Source of the DNA: Rhodobacteraceae bacterium WD3A24
GTDB lineage: Bacteria; Pseudomonadota; Alphaproteobacteria; Rhodobacterales; Rhodobacteraceae
DNA length: 50,263 nucleotides
Assembly: GCA_002967695.1 (NCBI GenBank)
Contig: PUHN01000023.1
Coordinates: forward strand, 1-50,263
Direction: 5' to 3'
Every line of letters starts with the position of its first letter. Position 1 is the first letter of the stretch. Positions 33,727 through 41,908 of this stretch are shown here, piece after piece. The translations under genes were made by a program, and so were the position numbers. The notes under the pieces are model-generated. The model ran no database searches. It was not told the DNA's origin and was given only the letters and a program-made list of their open reading frames with translations.

Positions 33727-34266
33727 ATGGCACATAAGACCGATTTGTCAGATGCTGAGGCGGAGGCGCTGCGCGAAGGTCGCTTTCTTGATGACTATCT
33801 GCTCTTTCTACTGGCGTCGGTAAGCGCAGCAGCGAGCGAAGGGTTCCACGCCATTGTCCGCGACCGGGGCCTCAAGGTTCCGGAGTGGCGTGTCCTTGCC
33901 AGCCTCTACGACTCGGACGGACAAATGATCACACGCTTGGCCGCATTGGTCATGATGGAGCAATCGCGTCTGACGCGCATCGTCGAGCGCATGGACGAGC
34001 GGGGCCTCGTTACACGCCGCGACGACAAAGCTGATCGCCGCCGCGTACGGGTTTATTTGACCGCCAAGGGCAAGGCTGTGGCGCACGAAATGGTCGCCGA
34101 GGCCCGCGATCACGAGGCGCGCCTCCTTTCGCTGCTCCCTGCCGGGCAAGCACGTCAACTCAAGAGTTTGCTTCTCAAGCTGCACGGCCGGATAGGAGCC
34201 GTCGGACCAGAATGGCCATCAGAAAAACCCGGCGTGAAGGCCCAATCTCCCCGCCGCGTGGTTTAG
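33727..34266 (+). CDS. MarR-family transcriptional regulator
   Basis: DNA-binding regulator of 179 residues; winged helix about 45-125 (VPEWRVLASLYDSDGQMITR, EQSRLTRIVERMDERGLVTR, wing DDKADRRRVRVYLTAKG). It is co-transcribed with the TRAP importer, starting two bases after it, and is the obvious candidate to bind the two boxes in the divergent promoter at 30767-30833. The C-terminal 20 or so residues (after LHGRIGAVG) look unconserved, and the IS element begins about 140 bases downstream, so the original 3' end may have been rearranged. Confidence 0.85.
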   Translation: MAHKTDLSDAEAEALREGRFLDDYLLFLLASVSAAASEGFHAIVRDRGLKVPEWRVLASLYDSDGQMITRLAALVMMEQSRLTRIVERMDERGLVTRRDDKADRRRVRVYLTAKGKAVAHEMVAEARDHEARLLSLLPAGQARQLKSLLLKLHGRIGAVGPEWPSEKPGVKAQSPRRVV

Positions 34267-34310
34267 TTCGAGCACCAGAATTTCCCCTTAATCCGCAGAT
34301 GGAGATGGGG

Positions 34311-34390
34311 TGGATGCCGCTCTCCCCTGACGGCATCGCAATGTGCCAAGCTTGCGGTGTTAACGCACAAGCTGAAGGAGAGGGCATCCA
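34311..34390. repeat. Imperfect inverted repeat resembling the neighbouring IS ends
   Basis: TGGATGCCGCTCTCC (34311-34325) is the inverse of GGAGAGGGCATCCA (34377-34390) apart from one extra base, enclosing about 51 bases. The core TGGATGCC is the same as in the 12-bp inverted repeats of the IS element starting 19 bases further on. It may be a miniature or decayed relative of the element, or its preferred target. Confidence 0.45.
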
Positions 34391-34408
34391 TGGAAGTGAA
34401 CTGATGCG

Positions 34409-34420
34409 GTGGATGCCCCC
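34409..34420 (+). repeat. IS left inverted repeat
   Basis: GTGGATGCCCCC, exact reverse complement of 35761-35772. Confidence 0.7.
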
Positions 34421-34479
34421 ACCCAGCGGCATCTCGTATGCCATGATGGTTCCGTTGGAACCAAACGGAGGGCACATCG

Positions 34480-35496
34480 ATGACGACAACGATCAGCATG
34501 CTGGCGATCGAGCTGGCGAAGGGCAGCTTTCAGGTCTGCGCAATCGGAATGGATGGGGCGGTTCTGTATAACCGCGTGTTGTCGCGGACCCGTCTGGCGA
34601 CGCTCCTTGCCGAGCAGTCGGCCTGCGTGGTGGCGATGGAGGCCTGCGCCACGTCGCATCACTGGGGCCGGGTTGCGCAGTCTCATGGTCATGAGGTGCG
34701 TCTGGTGCCGGCGGCGTATGTGAAACCGTTCGTCAAACGCCAGAAAAACGACAAAGTGGATGCCGAAGCCATCGCGGAAGCAGCCTCGCGCCCGACCATG
34801 CGGTTCGTGGCCGTGAAGAGTGCCGAGTCCCAGGGCCGCGCAGTAGCCTTTCGGACACATCAATGCTTGGTCCGGCAACGCACGCAGCTCATCAATGCCC
34901 TCCGAGGGCATCTGGCAGAGTTCGGGCTGGTGGCGCCGAAGGGGCCGGCGAGCCTGAAGGTGCTCGAGAACGCGCTTGCCGACGAGACCTGCGACCTGCC
35001 CGGCCCGGTCCGGGAAATGGGGGCGATCTATCTTGAGCAGATCGCGCGGCTCACCGAGGTGATCGAACGGCTCGCGGACGAGCTCGAGGCGGCATCGAAG
35101 ACCGATGCCCAGGTGCGCAGGCTTTGCACCATCCCCGGGATCGCTCCTGTCACCGCGGGCGCGGTCGCGGCGTTCGCACCGGATCTCGACACGTTCGCCA
35201 GCGGCCGCAACTTCGCCGCGTGGCTTGGCCTGGTTCCCCGGCAGAGATCCACCGGCGGCAAGACCCGGCTGGGCTCTGTCAGCAAGATGGGTCAGACTGA
35301 TATCCGCCGCCTGCTGATCGTCGGCGCCATGAGCGTGATCCGGTGGGTGGTCCGCAAGGGTGACAGCGCGAACCGCTGGTTCGCCGCTCTCGTGGCACGC
35401 AAGCCGAAGATGGTCGCAGCCGTCGCGCGGGCGAACAAGATGGCCCGGATGATCTGGGCAATGACGACGAAACAGGAGAATTACCGGATGGCGTGA
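34480..35496 (+). CDS. IS110-family transposase (DEDD)
   Basis: 338-residue recombinase with an N-terminal RuvC-like DEDD domain and a C-terminal Transposase_20 domain. Acidic residues are visible as E in VAMEACATSHHW and the paired aspartates in KNDKVDAEAIAEA. The first acidic position, normally aspartate in a G-x-D-x-(A/S)-K context, is glutamate here (LAIELAKGSFQV). The C-terminal domain has CTIPGIAPVTAGAVAAF, a helix-hairpin-helix-like PGI segment, and FAAWLGLVPRQRSTGGK with the serine nucleophile region. The gene is full length for the family. Confidence 0.9.
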   Translation: MTTTISMLAIELAKGSFQVCAIGMDGAVLYNRVLSRTRLATLLAEQSACVVAMEACATSHHWGRVAQSHGHEVRLVPAAYVKPFVKRQKNDKVDAEAIAEAASRPTMRFVAVKSAESQGRAVAFRTHQCLVRQRTQLINALRGHLAEFGLVAPKGPASLKVLENALADETCDLPGPVREMGAIYLEQIARLTEVIERLADELEAASKTDAQVRRLCTIPGIAPVTAGAVAAFAPDLDTFASGRNFAAWLGLVPRQRSTGGKTRLGSVSKMGQTDIRRLLIVGAMSVIRWVVRKGDSANRWFAALVARKPKMVAAVARANKMARMIWAMTTKQENYRMA

Positions 35497-35760
35497 TCTG
35501 AGCCTGGAAAGGGCGAGGGCACGGCATGGCCGCAAGGCCGGGGTGAGCGATCGACGAGGCGTAGGCGACACGGACTTCGAAGTTCAAGGCAGGGACATTC
35601 AGACCCGGGGCTCGAGCGCTTGCAGCTCTCTTAACCGATGTGAACCCAGCCTTCCGAACAGCATACCGGCCCGTGGCGTCATCGAAGGCCACGCTCAGAG
35701 GCCTGACACACGTCCGATCGAAGACCCCGCCGAAAGATCGAAGTTTCTGCTTGCCAAACA
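35497..35760 (+). ncRNA. Candidate guide (seekRNA/bridge RNA) region of the IS
   Basis: The 264-base non-coding stretch between the transposase stop and the right inverted repeat is where IS1111-group elements encode their target-guiding RNA. I infer this from position only; I did not derive a fold or the guide loops. Confidence 0.3.
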
Positions 35761-35772
35761 GGGGGCATCCAC
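35761..35772 (+). repeat. IS right inverted repeat
   Basis: GGGGGCATCCAC, exact reverse complement of 34409-34420. Confidence 0.7.
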
Positions 35773-36103
35773 ACACGAGCAAGCTCGGGGACATCAGTCC
35801 CCCGGCATATCCCCCCGAATGTTCTCTTTGCGTTCCTGTGCGGACATGAATTCTCCCCCCCGGAAAACTGTGCTGAAGTTGTGTTGCACAACAGGGTTTG
35901 AGCGGCCCGATGCACACGAGCTGTCATTTAGGTTGAGGCCCTTTATCAATAACTTAGACTGCTCCTCTGGAGCCTCCAAGGAAATTGTGGATCAAGAGGT
36001 CCCCCGTTCGAGCCGGGGAGGCGGTGCCAGAATTCCGCGATCCTGAGTAACCTGCACCGCGCCGAAGCCGGGCCTGTCGGGGTGTGACGCCGCGGGCGCT
36101 GCC
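35773..36103. other. Intergenic region between IS and RND operon
   Basis: No gene is supported in these 331 bases. It is less GC-rich than the flanks around 35860-35990 and contains a tRNA-3'-end-like segment at 35997-36029. It should also contain the end of the RND transcript, but I see no clear terminator. Confidence 0.4.
35997..36029 (+). other. tRNA 3'-end-like fragment (possible attachment site)
   Basis: CCCCG-TTCGAGC-CGGGG (36002-36018) forms a perfect T-arm with a standard loop, followed by seven bases, G and CCA at 36026-36029. No matching 5' acceptor strand or anticodon arm precedes it, so this is not an intact tRNA. It could be the piece left by an integrated element using a tRNA gene, or chance. 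Confidence 0.3.
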
Positions 36104-39100
36104 TCACTCGGCGGCGCGCAGCGGCAGTTTCGGCCCTGTCAGGGCGCGCTCGGCCTCGGGGTCGGGGGGCAGGGCGTCGTCCCAGATGATTTCGGGGCTG
36201 CGCACCCGCCGCGCGGCGCGCTCGAGCAGCCGGTCGCGCGCGGCGGCGCTGTTGCGGCCCAGCACGAGGCGCCTGAACGTCGCGGCGGAACGGAAGGCGC
36301 CCGCCTCCACCCAGACCCGCAGCGCCAGCAGCGAGGGCGTGACCACCAGGGTGAGCAGCGTCGCGACGCTCAGCCCGAAGACCACCGCTGTGGCGAGTTG
36401 CTTCCACCACAGCGCGCTGGGGCTGTTGAGCGAGTAGCCGCCCTCGATGAAGTCGACCGAAAGCCCGAGCATCATCGGCAGGAGCCCCGCGATGGTGGTG
36501 ATGGTGGTCAGCAGGACGGGGCGGATGCGCGCCTCGGCGGTGCGCACGATGGCCTCGATGCGCGGCATGTGGGCGGCGTAGTTCTGATAGGTGTCGATCA
36601 GCACGATGTTGTTGTTCACCACGATCCCGGCCAGCGCCACGATCCCGGTGCCGGTCATGATGATGGAAAAGGTCTGATCCATCACCAGCATCCCGATCAG
36701 CACGCCGGTGGTCGAGAGGATCACCGCCAGCAGCACGAGCACCGCGTTGTAGAAGCTGTTGAACTGCGTCACCAGGATGATGAACATCAGCGCCAGCGCG
36801 GCGCCGAAGGCGGTCATGAGGAATTGCTGGCTTTCCTGCTGATCCTGCTGGTCGCCGGTCCATTCCCAGCTCACGCCGGCGGGAAGGGGGGATTCGGACT
36901 CGAGCCACTCGGTCAGCCGCGCGATGCGCTCATTGGCGTTGATGGGCGCGCCCTCGGCATTGGTCAGCCCGGCGCGCACATCGGCGCGCACGTCGTAATA
37001 GCGCTGCTGATCGACGCGCTCGATCTGGCCGAGCTGGGGCACCGGCCGGCGCGTGACGAAGTTCGACAGCGGCACCGCGCCGCCGGGGGTCTGCAGCCGT
37101 AGCGTGTCCAGCGTGCCCAGCCGGCGGTCCTGCTCGGGCAGGCGGACGCGGATATCGACCTCCTCGTCGGAGCTTGGCACGCGCATGGTGTCGAGCATGA
37201 TGCCCCGCGTGACCAGCTGGATCATGCCCCCCACCGTGGCAACGTCGGCGCCGAACTGGCCGGCGCGGGCGACATCGACATCGAGCTCCCAGTCGATGCC
37301 GGGCAGGGGGCGGGTGTCGGTGATGTCGGTGAGCCCCTGGGTTTGCTCGAAGCGGGTGCGCACGATTTCGGCGGCGTCGGCGAGCGTGTCGAGATCATCG
37401 CCCAGCAGCCTGAGCTGGACGGGCTTGGATGCCCCCGGCCCGCCGGTCTGGGCGAGGATCTCGGTGCGGATGCCGGGGATTTCGTCGAGCCGCGCCTGCA
37501 TCCGGTCGAGGATCGCCGAGCCCGTCATCGAAGGGTCGCCGCTACGCTCTTCCCATCGGGTGAGCTCGAACTGGACCTGGCCGATGCTGTCGAGCGGCGC
37601 CGAGGAGCCGCCGGTGTTCTGGTTCAGCCCGCCCTCGCCGGCAAAGGCAAAGACCGACTCGACCCCGTCGGTGGTCAGCGCCACCTCCTCGGCCCGGCGC
37701 ACCAGAGCGTCCTTCTCGTCGAGCGAAAGGTTGCCCCGCGCGCGCACATAGATATTGCCCTGCTCGGGCTCGGTGCTCACGAAGAACTCCACCCCGCGAT
37801 TGTTCTCGCTGTAATAGCTGAAGGTCGCCATCACGAAGGCGGCCACCCCGGCGAGCACGACCAGCGGCATCACCGGGTTGCCGGCGATCAGCTTCGTGAA
37901 ATGGCCGAACGGGGTGCGGCGATGACCGGCATGGATGCGCCCGGGCGCCCGGCGGGGCCGCGCGGCGCCCACGGTGATCGAGGTCGCCACCATTCCGGCG
38001 ACGAACAGCACCGCGCCGGGCAGGGCGGCGGCGATTCCCGGCAGGGGCGGGCGCGCACCCAGATAGCCGGGGTTGAGCGCGAGCATCGCCCCCAGAAACA
38101 GCGCGGCCAGCGCCGCCGGCACGAGTGCCGCCCGGAACAGCCAGGGCAGCGCGCGCAGCGCCTGCGACGCGCGCGTGAAGGCGCGCGAGAGCCGCCCGCT
38201 AATGCCGCCCATCACCGGCAGATAGATCAGCGCCACGATCAGCGAGGCTGACAGCACGAAGATCAGCGTGACCGGCAGCATCCCCATGAACTCGCCCGCC
38301 ACGCCGGGCCAGAACAGCATCGGCAAAAAGGCGCATAGCGTCGTCGCCGTCGAGGCGATCACCGGCCAGAACATCCGCTTGGCCGCGGCCACATAGGCGC
38401 GCATCGGCCCCGTGCCCTGCTGGATGCGCTTGTCGGCATACTCGACGACGACCACCGCGCCGTCCACCAGCATCCCCACCGCGAGGATGAGGCCGAACAT
38501 CACGATGTTGGAGATCGCCACGTCCATCGCGCCCAGCAGCAGGAAGCACAAAAGAAACGATGTCGGGATCGCGAAGCCCACCAGCAGCGCCGAGCGCACC
38601 CCCAGCGCGCCGAGCACCACCACCATCACCAGCGCGATCGCGGTGAGCACCGAGCCCTGGAGCTGGCTGACCATCGCGTTGACCTGCCGGGACTGGTCGA
38701 GCGCGGTGCCCACCGTGACCGCCTCGCGCAACTCCTGCGGCCATTCGCTCTGCGCCTGGTCGACCGTCTCGCGGATCTCGGCGATGGAATCGATGACGTT
38801 GAATCCCCGCCGGGTGGAGACCTGCAGCGACAGCGCCGTCTCCCCGTTGAAGCGCGCTGTGCCCGCGCGATCCTCGAAGGTCAGCCGGATATCGGCCAGA
38901 TCGCCCAGCGTGACCACCCTGTCGCCGTCGGTCTTGACCGGCAGGTCATAGACGTCGCGCGGCGAGTCGAACGAGCCGGGAAGCTTGATCGAGAACGCCC
39001 CCGCGCCCGTCTCGACCTCCCCGGCGGCGACGAGTTGGTTGTTCTGGCTGACCACGCGAATGAGTTCGGCGGGGGTGACATCGTAGGCTTCGAGCCGGGC

Positions 39101-39667
39101 GGTGTCGATGACGACCTCGACCATCTCTTCGCGCCCGCCGGCCAGCGTGGCCTCCAGCACCGGGTCGAGCGCCTCGATACGCTCCTGCATCGCCTCGGCG
39201 GTGCGCAGCAGCGTGCGCTCGGGCACCGTGCCCGACAGCGAGACGATGATCTTGGGAAACTCGGCGAAGTTGATCTCGTTGATCGAGTAGCTGTCGAACC
39301 CTTCGGGGAACTGCGCCTCGGCGCGGCCCATCCGGTCGCGCACATCGGCGATGGTGGCCGAGCGGTCCCAGCCGAACTCGAACTCCAGCGCCACCCCCGC
39401 ATAGCCTTCCGAGGCCGTCGCGGTCATCTGATCGAGATCGTCGAGATCGGCCAGCTCCGCCTCCATCGGGCGCACCAGCAGGCTCTCGGCGTCCTGTGCC
39501 GAGATCCCGGGGAAGGGGACCGAGACGAACAGCGCCGGTATCTCGATGTCGGGCTCGCCCTCCTTGGGCAGGCCGATATAGGCATAGCTGCCCGCCGCAA
39601 GCGTCACCACGATGAAGGCGACGACCATGCGCGCATGACGCGCGGCCCAGTCGACGAGCCCGGTCAC
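36104..39667 (-). CDS. RND efflux transporter, inner-membrane pump
   Basis: Proton-driven efflux pump of the AcrB/HAE superfamily, 1187 residues, versus about 1030-1050 usually. GTG start at 39667 overlaps the adaptor stop (GTGA). The membrane core has LAVGMLVDGAVVVVEYADKR with the acidic proton-relay region in TM4, and GIVALAGIVVNNNIVLIDTY in the second half. Two extra hydrophobic segments and a basic linker (roughly residues 495-600, LVPAALAALFLGAMLALN and PGAVLFVAGMVATSITVGAA) are inserted between the two halves. A C-terminal soluble tail of about 70 residues follows. It works with the adaptor at 39664-40959; no outer-membrane channel gene is adjacent. Confidence 0.9.
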   Translation of the reverse strand: MTGLVDWAARHARMVVAFIVVTLAAGSYAYIGLPKEGEPDIEIPALFVSVPFPGISAQDAESLLVRPMEAELADLDDLDQMTATASEGYAGVALEFEFGWDRSATIADVRDRMGRAEAQFPEGFDSYSINEINFAEFPKIIVSLSGTVPERTLLRTAEAMQERIEALDPVLEATLAGGREEMVEVVIDTARLEAYDVTPAELIRVVSQNNQLVAAGEVETGAGAFSIKLPGSFDSPRDVYDLPVKTDGDRVVTLGDLADIRLTFEDRAGTARFNGETALSLQVSTRRGFNVIDSIAEIRETVDQAQSEWPQELREAVTVGTALDQSRQVNAMVSQLQGSVLTAIALVMVVVLGALGVRSALLVGFAIPTSFLLCFLLLGAMDVAISNIVMFGLILAVGMLVDGAVVVVEYADKRIQQGTGPMRAYVAAAKRMFWPVIASTATTLCAFLPMLFWPGVAGEFMGMLPVTLIFVLSASLIVALIYLPVMGGISGRLSRAFTRASQALRALPWLFRAALVPAALAALFLGAMLALNPGYLGARPPLPGIAAALPGAVLFVAGMVATSITVGAARPRRAPGRIHAGHRRTPFGHFTKLIAGNPVMPLVVLAGVAAFVMATFSYYSENNRGVEFFVSTEPEQGNIYVRARGNLSLDEKDALVRRAEEVALTTDGVESVFAFAGEGGLNQNTGGSSAPLDSIGQVQFELTRWEERSGDPSMTGSAILDRMQARLDEIPGIRTEILAQTGGPGASKPVQLRLLGDDLDTLADAAEIVRTRFEQTQGLTDITDTRPLPGIDWELDVDVARAGQFGADVATVGGMIQLVTRGIMLDTMRVPSSDEEVDIRVRLPEQDRRLGTLDTLRLQTPGGAVPLSNFVTRRPVPQLGQIERVDQQRYYDVRADVRAGLTNAEGAPINANERIARLTEWLESESPLPAGVSWEWTGDQQDQQESQQFLMTAFGAALALMFIILVTQFNSFYNAVLVLLAVILSTTGVLIGMLVMDQTFSIIMTGTGIVALAGIVVNNNIVLIDTYQNYAAHMPRIEAIVRTAEARIRPVLLTTITTIAGLLPMMLGLSVDFIEGGYSLNSPSALWWKQLATAVVFGLSVATLLTLVVTPSLLALRVWVEAGAFRSAATFRRLVLGRNSAAARDRLLERAARRVRSPEIIWDDALPPDPEAERALTGPKLPLRAAE

Positions 39668-40959
39668 CGCGTCAGCTCCCGCGCCGCCGCCGCGGCGGCG
39701 GGCTGTTCGGGCTCGGCCGAGGGGATCAGACCGTCGCTGTCCCCGTCTCCGCCGGGCGCGGCTCCGGCACCGGGGGTCTCGGGCGCGGGGCGCCATGTCG
39801 GGGTGACCGGCACGCCTTCGCTGACGAACTCCTGGCCGACCACGATGACGCGCGCAGTATCGGGAAGCCCGCCTACCCACATGCCCTCGGGCGTGTCGCG
39901 GATCACCTCGACGGGCGCGAAGACGACGCGGTTGTCCGCGCCGACCAGCCGCAGCCCCATCTCGCCGGCATCATTGAGCGTAAGCGCCGAGCCGGGCACC
40001 AGATGCCCGCGCCGGCTGCCCGCCTCGACCAGAATATCGGCGGTCACCCCGGCGCGGATCGTCAGATCGGGGTTGGGCACGGTGATCTCGACGCGGAAGG
40101 TCCGCGTCGCGGGGTCGGCGGCGCGGGCGACATTGGTGACCTCACCGACCACCTCGCGCCCCGATGTCAGGCGCGCCCCCGCCCGCGCGCCGTGCTCGAT
40201 GCGCCCGACCTGCAATTCCGAGACGAAGGCGACCAGCCGCATCGGGTCGATCTGCATCACCGTGCCGCACAGCGACCCCGGCTGCAGCAGGGTGCCCAGC
40301 TCGGCGGTGTCGGTCTCGAGAACCCCCGCGAAGGGCGCGGCGATGCGCAGGCGGGCGAGCTCCTCCTCGGCGGTCTCGACGGCGGCCTCGGCCGACTGCA
40401 GCGCCGCGCGGGCGGTGCTGACCCGCGTCTCGGGCGCATAGCCGTCCTGCGACAGGCGCCGGGCGTTGTCATAATTGATCCGCGCCTCTTCCAGCCGCGC
40501 CTCGGCCTCGCGCAGGCGCGCCTCGCGGGTGCCCGATTCCAGTTCGCACAGCAGTTGCCCCTCGGCGACCTCGTCGCCCTGCTCATGGGGCTCGCTGATG
40601 ACCAGCCCCGAGGTCTGCGCGCGCACCTCGGCGCGCCGCGCCGCCTCCGAGCGGCCCCGCAGCCGCACGGAGCTTGCGATCTCGTCGGCCTCGATGCGCG
40701 CGGCGACCACGGGCACGGTGCGCGGGCCCTCACGCGCGGGCGCGGCCGGGGCGCCGTCATCCGCGTCGGCCGTCTCCGGCTCCGGCTCGGTGGCCCTGTC
40801 GGCCTCAACCTGGTCCTGTTCGGGTGCGCCGAGGCCGATCTCCGTGCGCAGCCGCTCGACCCCGCCGCCGGCGAAATCGAGCAGCGCCTCGCGCTCCATC
40901 ACCACGAGATAGAGCGTGGCGACAACGACCAGCGCGGTCAGGATGGAAAACAACCTCAT
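39664..40959 (-). CDS. RND efflux periplasmic adaptor (membrane fusion protein)
   Basis: Connects the RND pump to an outer-membrane channel, 431 residues. A single N-terminal membrane anchor (about 5-22) precedes an acidic Pro/Glu/Ala-rich spacer, then a lipoyl-like half (GLVISEPHEQGDEVAEGQLL), an alpha-hairpin (EARLREAEARLEEARINYDN), the second lipoyl half (LRIAAPFAGVLETD) and beta-barrel domains (VGEVTNVARAADPATRTFRV). An Ala/Gly/Pro-rich C-terminal tail follows. Coupled to the pump by a four-base overlap. Confidence 0.9.
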   Translation of the reverse strand: MRLFSILTALVVVATLYLVVMEREALLDFAGGGVERLRTEIGLGAPEQDQVEADRATEPEPETADADDGAPAAPAREGPRTVPVVAARIEADEIASSVRLRGRSEAARRAEVRAQTSGLVISEPHEQGDEVAEGQLLCELESGTREARLREAEARLEEARINYDNARRLSQDGYAPETRVSTARAALQSAEAAVETAEEELARLRIAAPFAGVLETDTAELGTLLQPGSLCGTVMQIDPMRLVAFVSELQVGRIEHGARAGARLTSGREVVGEVTNVARAADPATRTFRVEITVPNPDLTIRAGVTADILVEAGSRRGHLVPGSALTLNDAGEMGLRLVGADNRVVFAPVEVIRDTPEGMWVGGLPDTARVIVVGQEFVSEGVPVTPTWRPAPETPGAGAAPGGDGDSDGLIPSAEPEQPAAAAAARELTR

Positions 40960-41184
40960 GCGGTCCTCGTGCTTCGGCGGGCGGCGCCGGTCGCGTCGAT
41001 CCGGCGCACCACTGCCAATGATACGCTGAACCGATCAGTATGGATTAAACCTTTCTGCACCGCCGCGCAAGGCGACCGGCCCGGTCGGGCGCCGCCCTGT
41101 GCGGGCGGGCGCGCGCCCCCGCGGGGGCTTTGCAAAGCCGCGCCCTTCGCGCTAAGAGGGGGCGCGACGAGGTGGAGGTGCGGC

Positions 41185-41838
41185 GTGAGCAATCCCGAAA
41201 GTTTTATCGAGGAAGTGACCGAGGAGGTCCGGCGCGAGAGGCTGTTCGGTTATCTTCGCCGCTATGGCTGGATCGGTATCCTCGCGGTGCTGCTGATCGT
41301 GGGCGGGGCGGCCTACAACGAATGGCGCAAGGCCAGCGAACAGGCCGCCGCCGAGGCGTTCGGCACCCGCGTGCTCGGGGCGCTCGACGCCGCCGATCGC
41401 CCCGCGCGGGCCGAGGCGCTGGCCGCGATCGAGGCCGAGGGCGGCCGCGCCGCCATCCTCAACCTGCTGCGCGCCGCCGAGGCGGTCGAGGCCGGTGACG
41501 ACGCAGCCGCGCTGTCCGCGCTCGCCGATGTGGCCGGCAATGAGGATCTTCCCGCCAGCTATCGCCAGCTTGCCACGCTCAAGCGCGTGATCGTCGGCGG
41601 CGCCGACCTGCCGGCGCAGGAGCGTGAAACGGCGCTTTCGGGGCTGGCCCAGCCGGGGCAGGCGTTCCGCCCGCTGGCGATGGAGCAGCTCGCGCTGCTG
41701 CGCCTCGAGCAGGGCGAGGAGAGCGCCGCGATAGAGCTGCTGCGCGAACTTCTCGACACCCCCGACGTGACGCCGGGCTTGCGTCGCCGCGCGACACAGT
41801 TGATTGTGGCGCTCGGCGGGGAGGCGCAGACCGGCTGA
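41185..41838 (+). CDS. YfgM-like tetratricopeptide membrane protein
   Basis: 217 residues from a GTG at 41185 with GGTGGAGG upstream. A short cytoplasmic N-terminus (EEVTEEVRRERLFGYLRRYG) leads into one membrane helix (about 28-46), then a periplasmic helical repeat domain ending near LRRRATQLIVAL. This is the YfgM/tetratricopeptide-like family linked to periplasmic chaperone traffic at the Sec translocon. Its place directly before bamB and der matches the conserved yfgM-bamB-der order of many proteobacteria. Confidence 0.82.
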   Translation: MSNPESFIEEVTEEVRRERLFGYLRRYGWIGILAVLLIVGGAAYNEWRKASEQAAAEAFGTRVLGALDAADRPARAEALAAIEAEGGRAAILNLLRAAEAVEAGDDAAALSALADVAGNEDLPASYRQLATLKRVIVGGADLPAQERETALSGLAQPGQAFRPLAMEQLALLRLEQGEESAAIELLRELLDTPDVTPGLRRRATQLIVALGGEAQTG

Positions 41839-41908
41839 CACGGGTGGCAAAGGAACCGTCGCCGGGCGCGCGCGCCGCGACGACGGCAAGCGAGAGGGGA
41901 CGAAAGCC

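Larger units (their letters stand above)
34405..35776 (+). mobile_element. IS110-family insertion sequence, IS1111 group
   Basis: Element of about 1.37 kb defined by a transposase gene and perfect 12-bp inverted repeats (34409-34420 and 35761-35772). The real termini should lie a few bases outside these subterminal repeats. Short 5' (59 bases) and long 3' (264 bases) non-coding parts within the repeats are the IS1111 arrangement. It lies between the catabolic MarR gene and the efflux pump. Confidence 0.7.

Noticed and set aside
35875-35900. TGTTGCACAACA near 35877 as an IS5-like terminal repeat
   Set aside because: Only a 5+2+5 palindrome; no second end and no transposase fragment nearby.
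36001-36029. A complete tRNA gene
   Set aside because: No 5' acceptor strand complementary to AGGCGGT and no anticodon arm in the preceding 90 bases.
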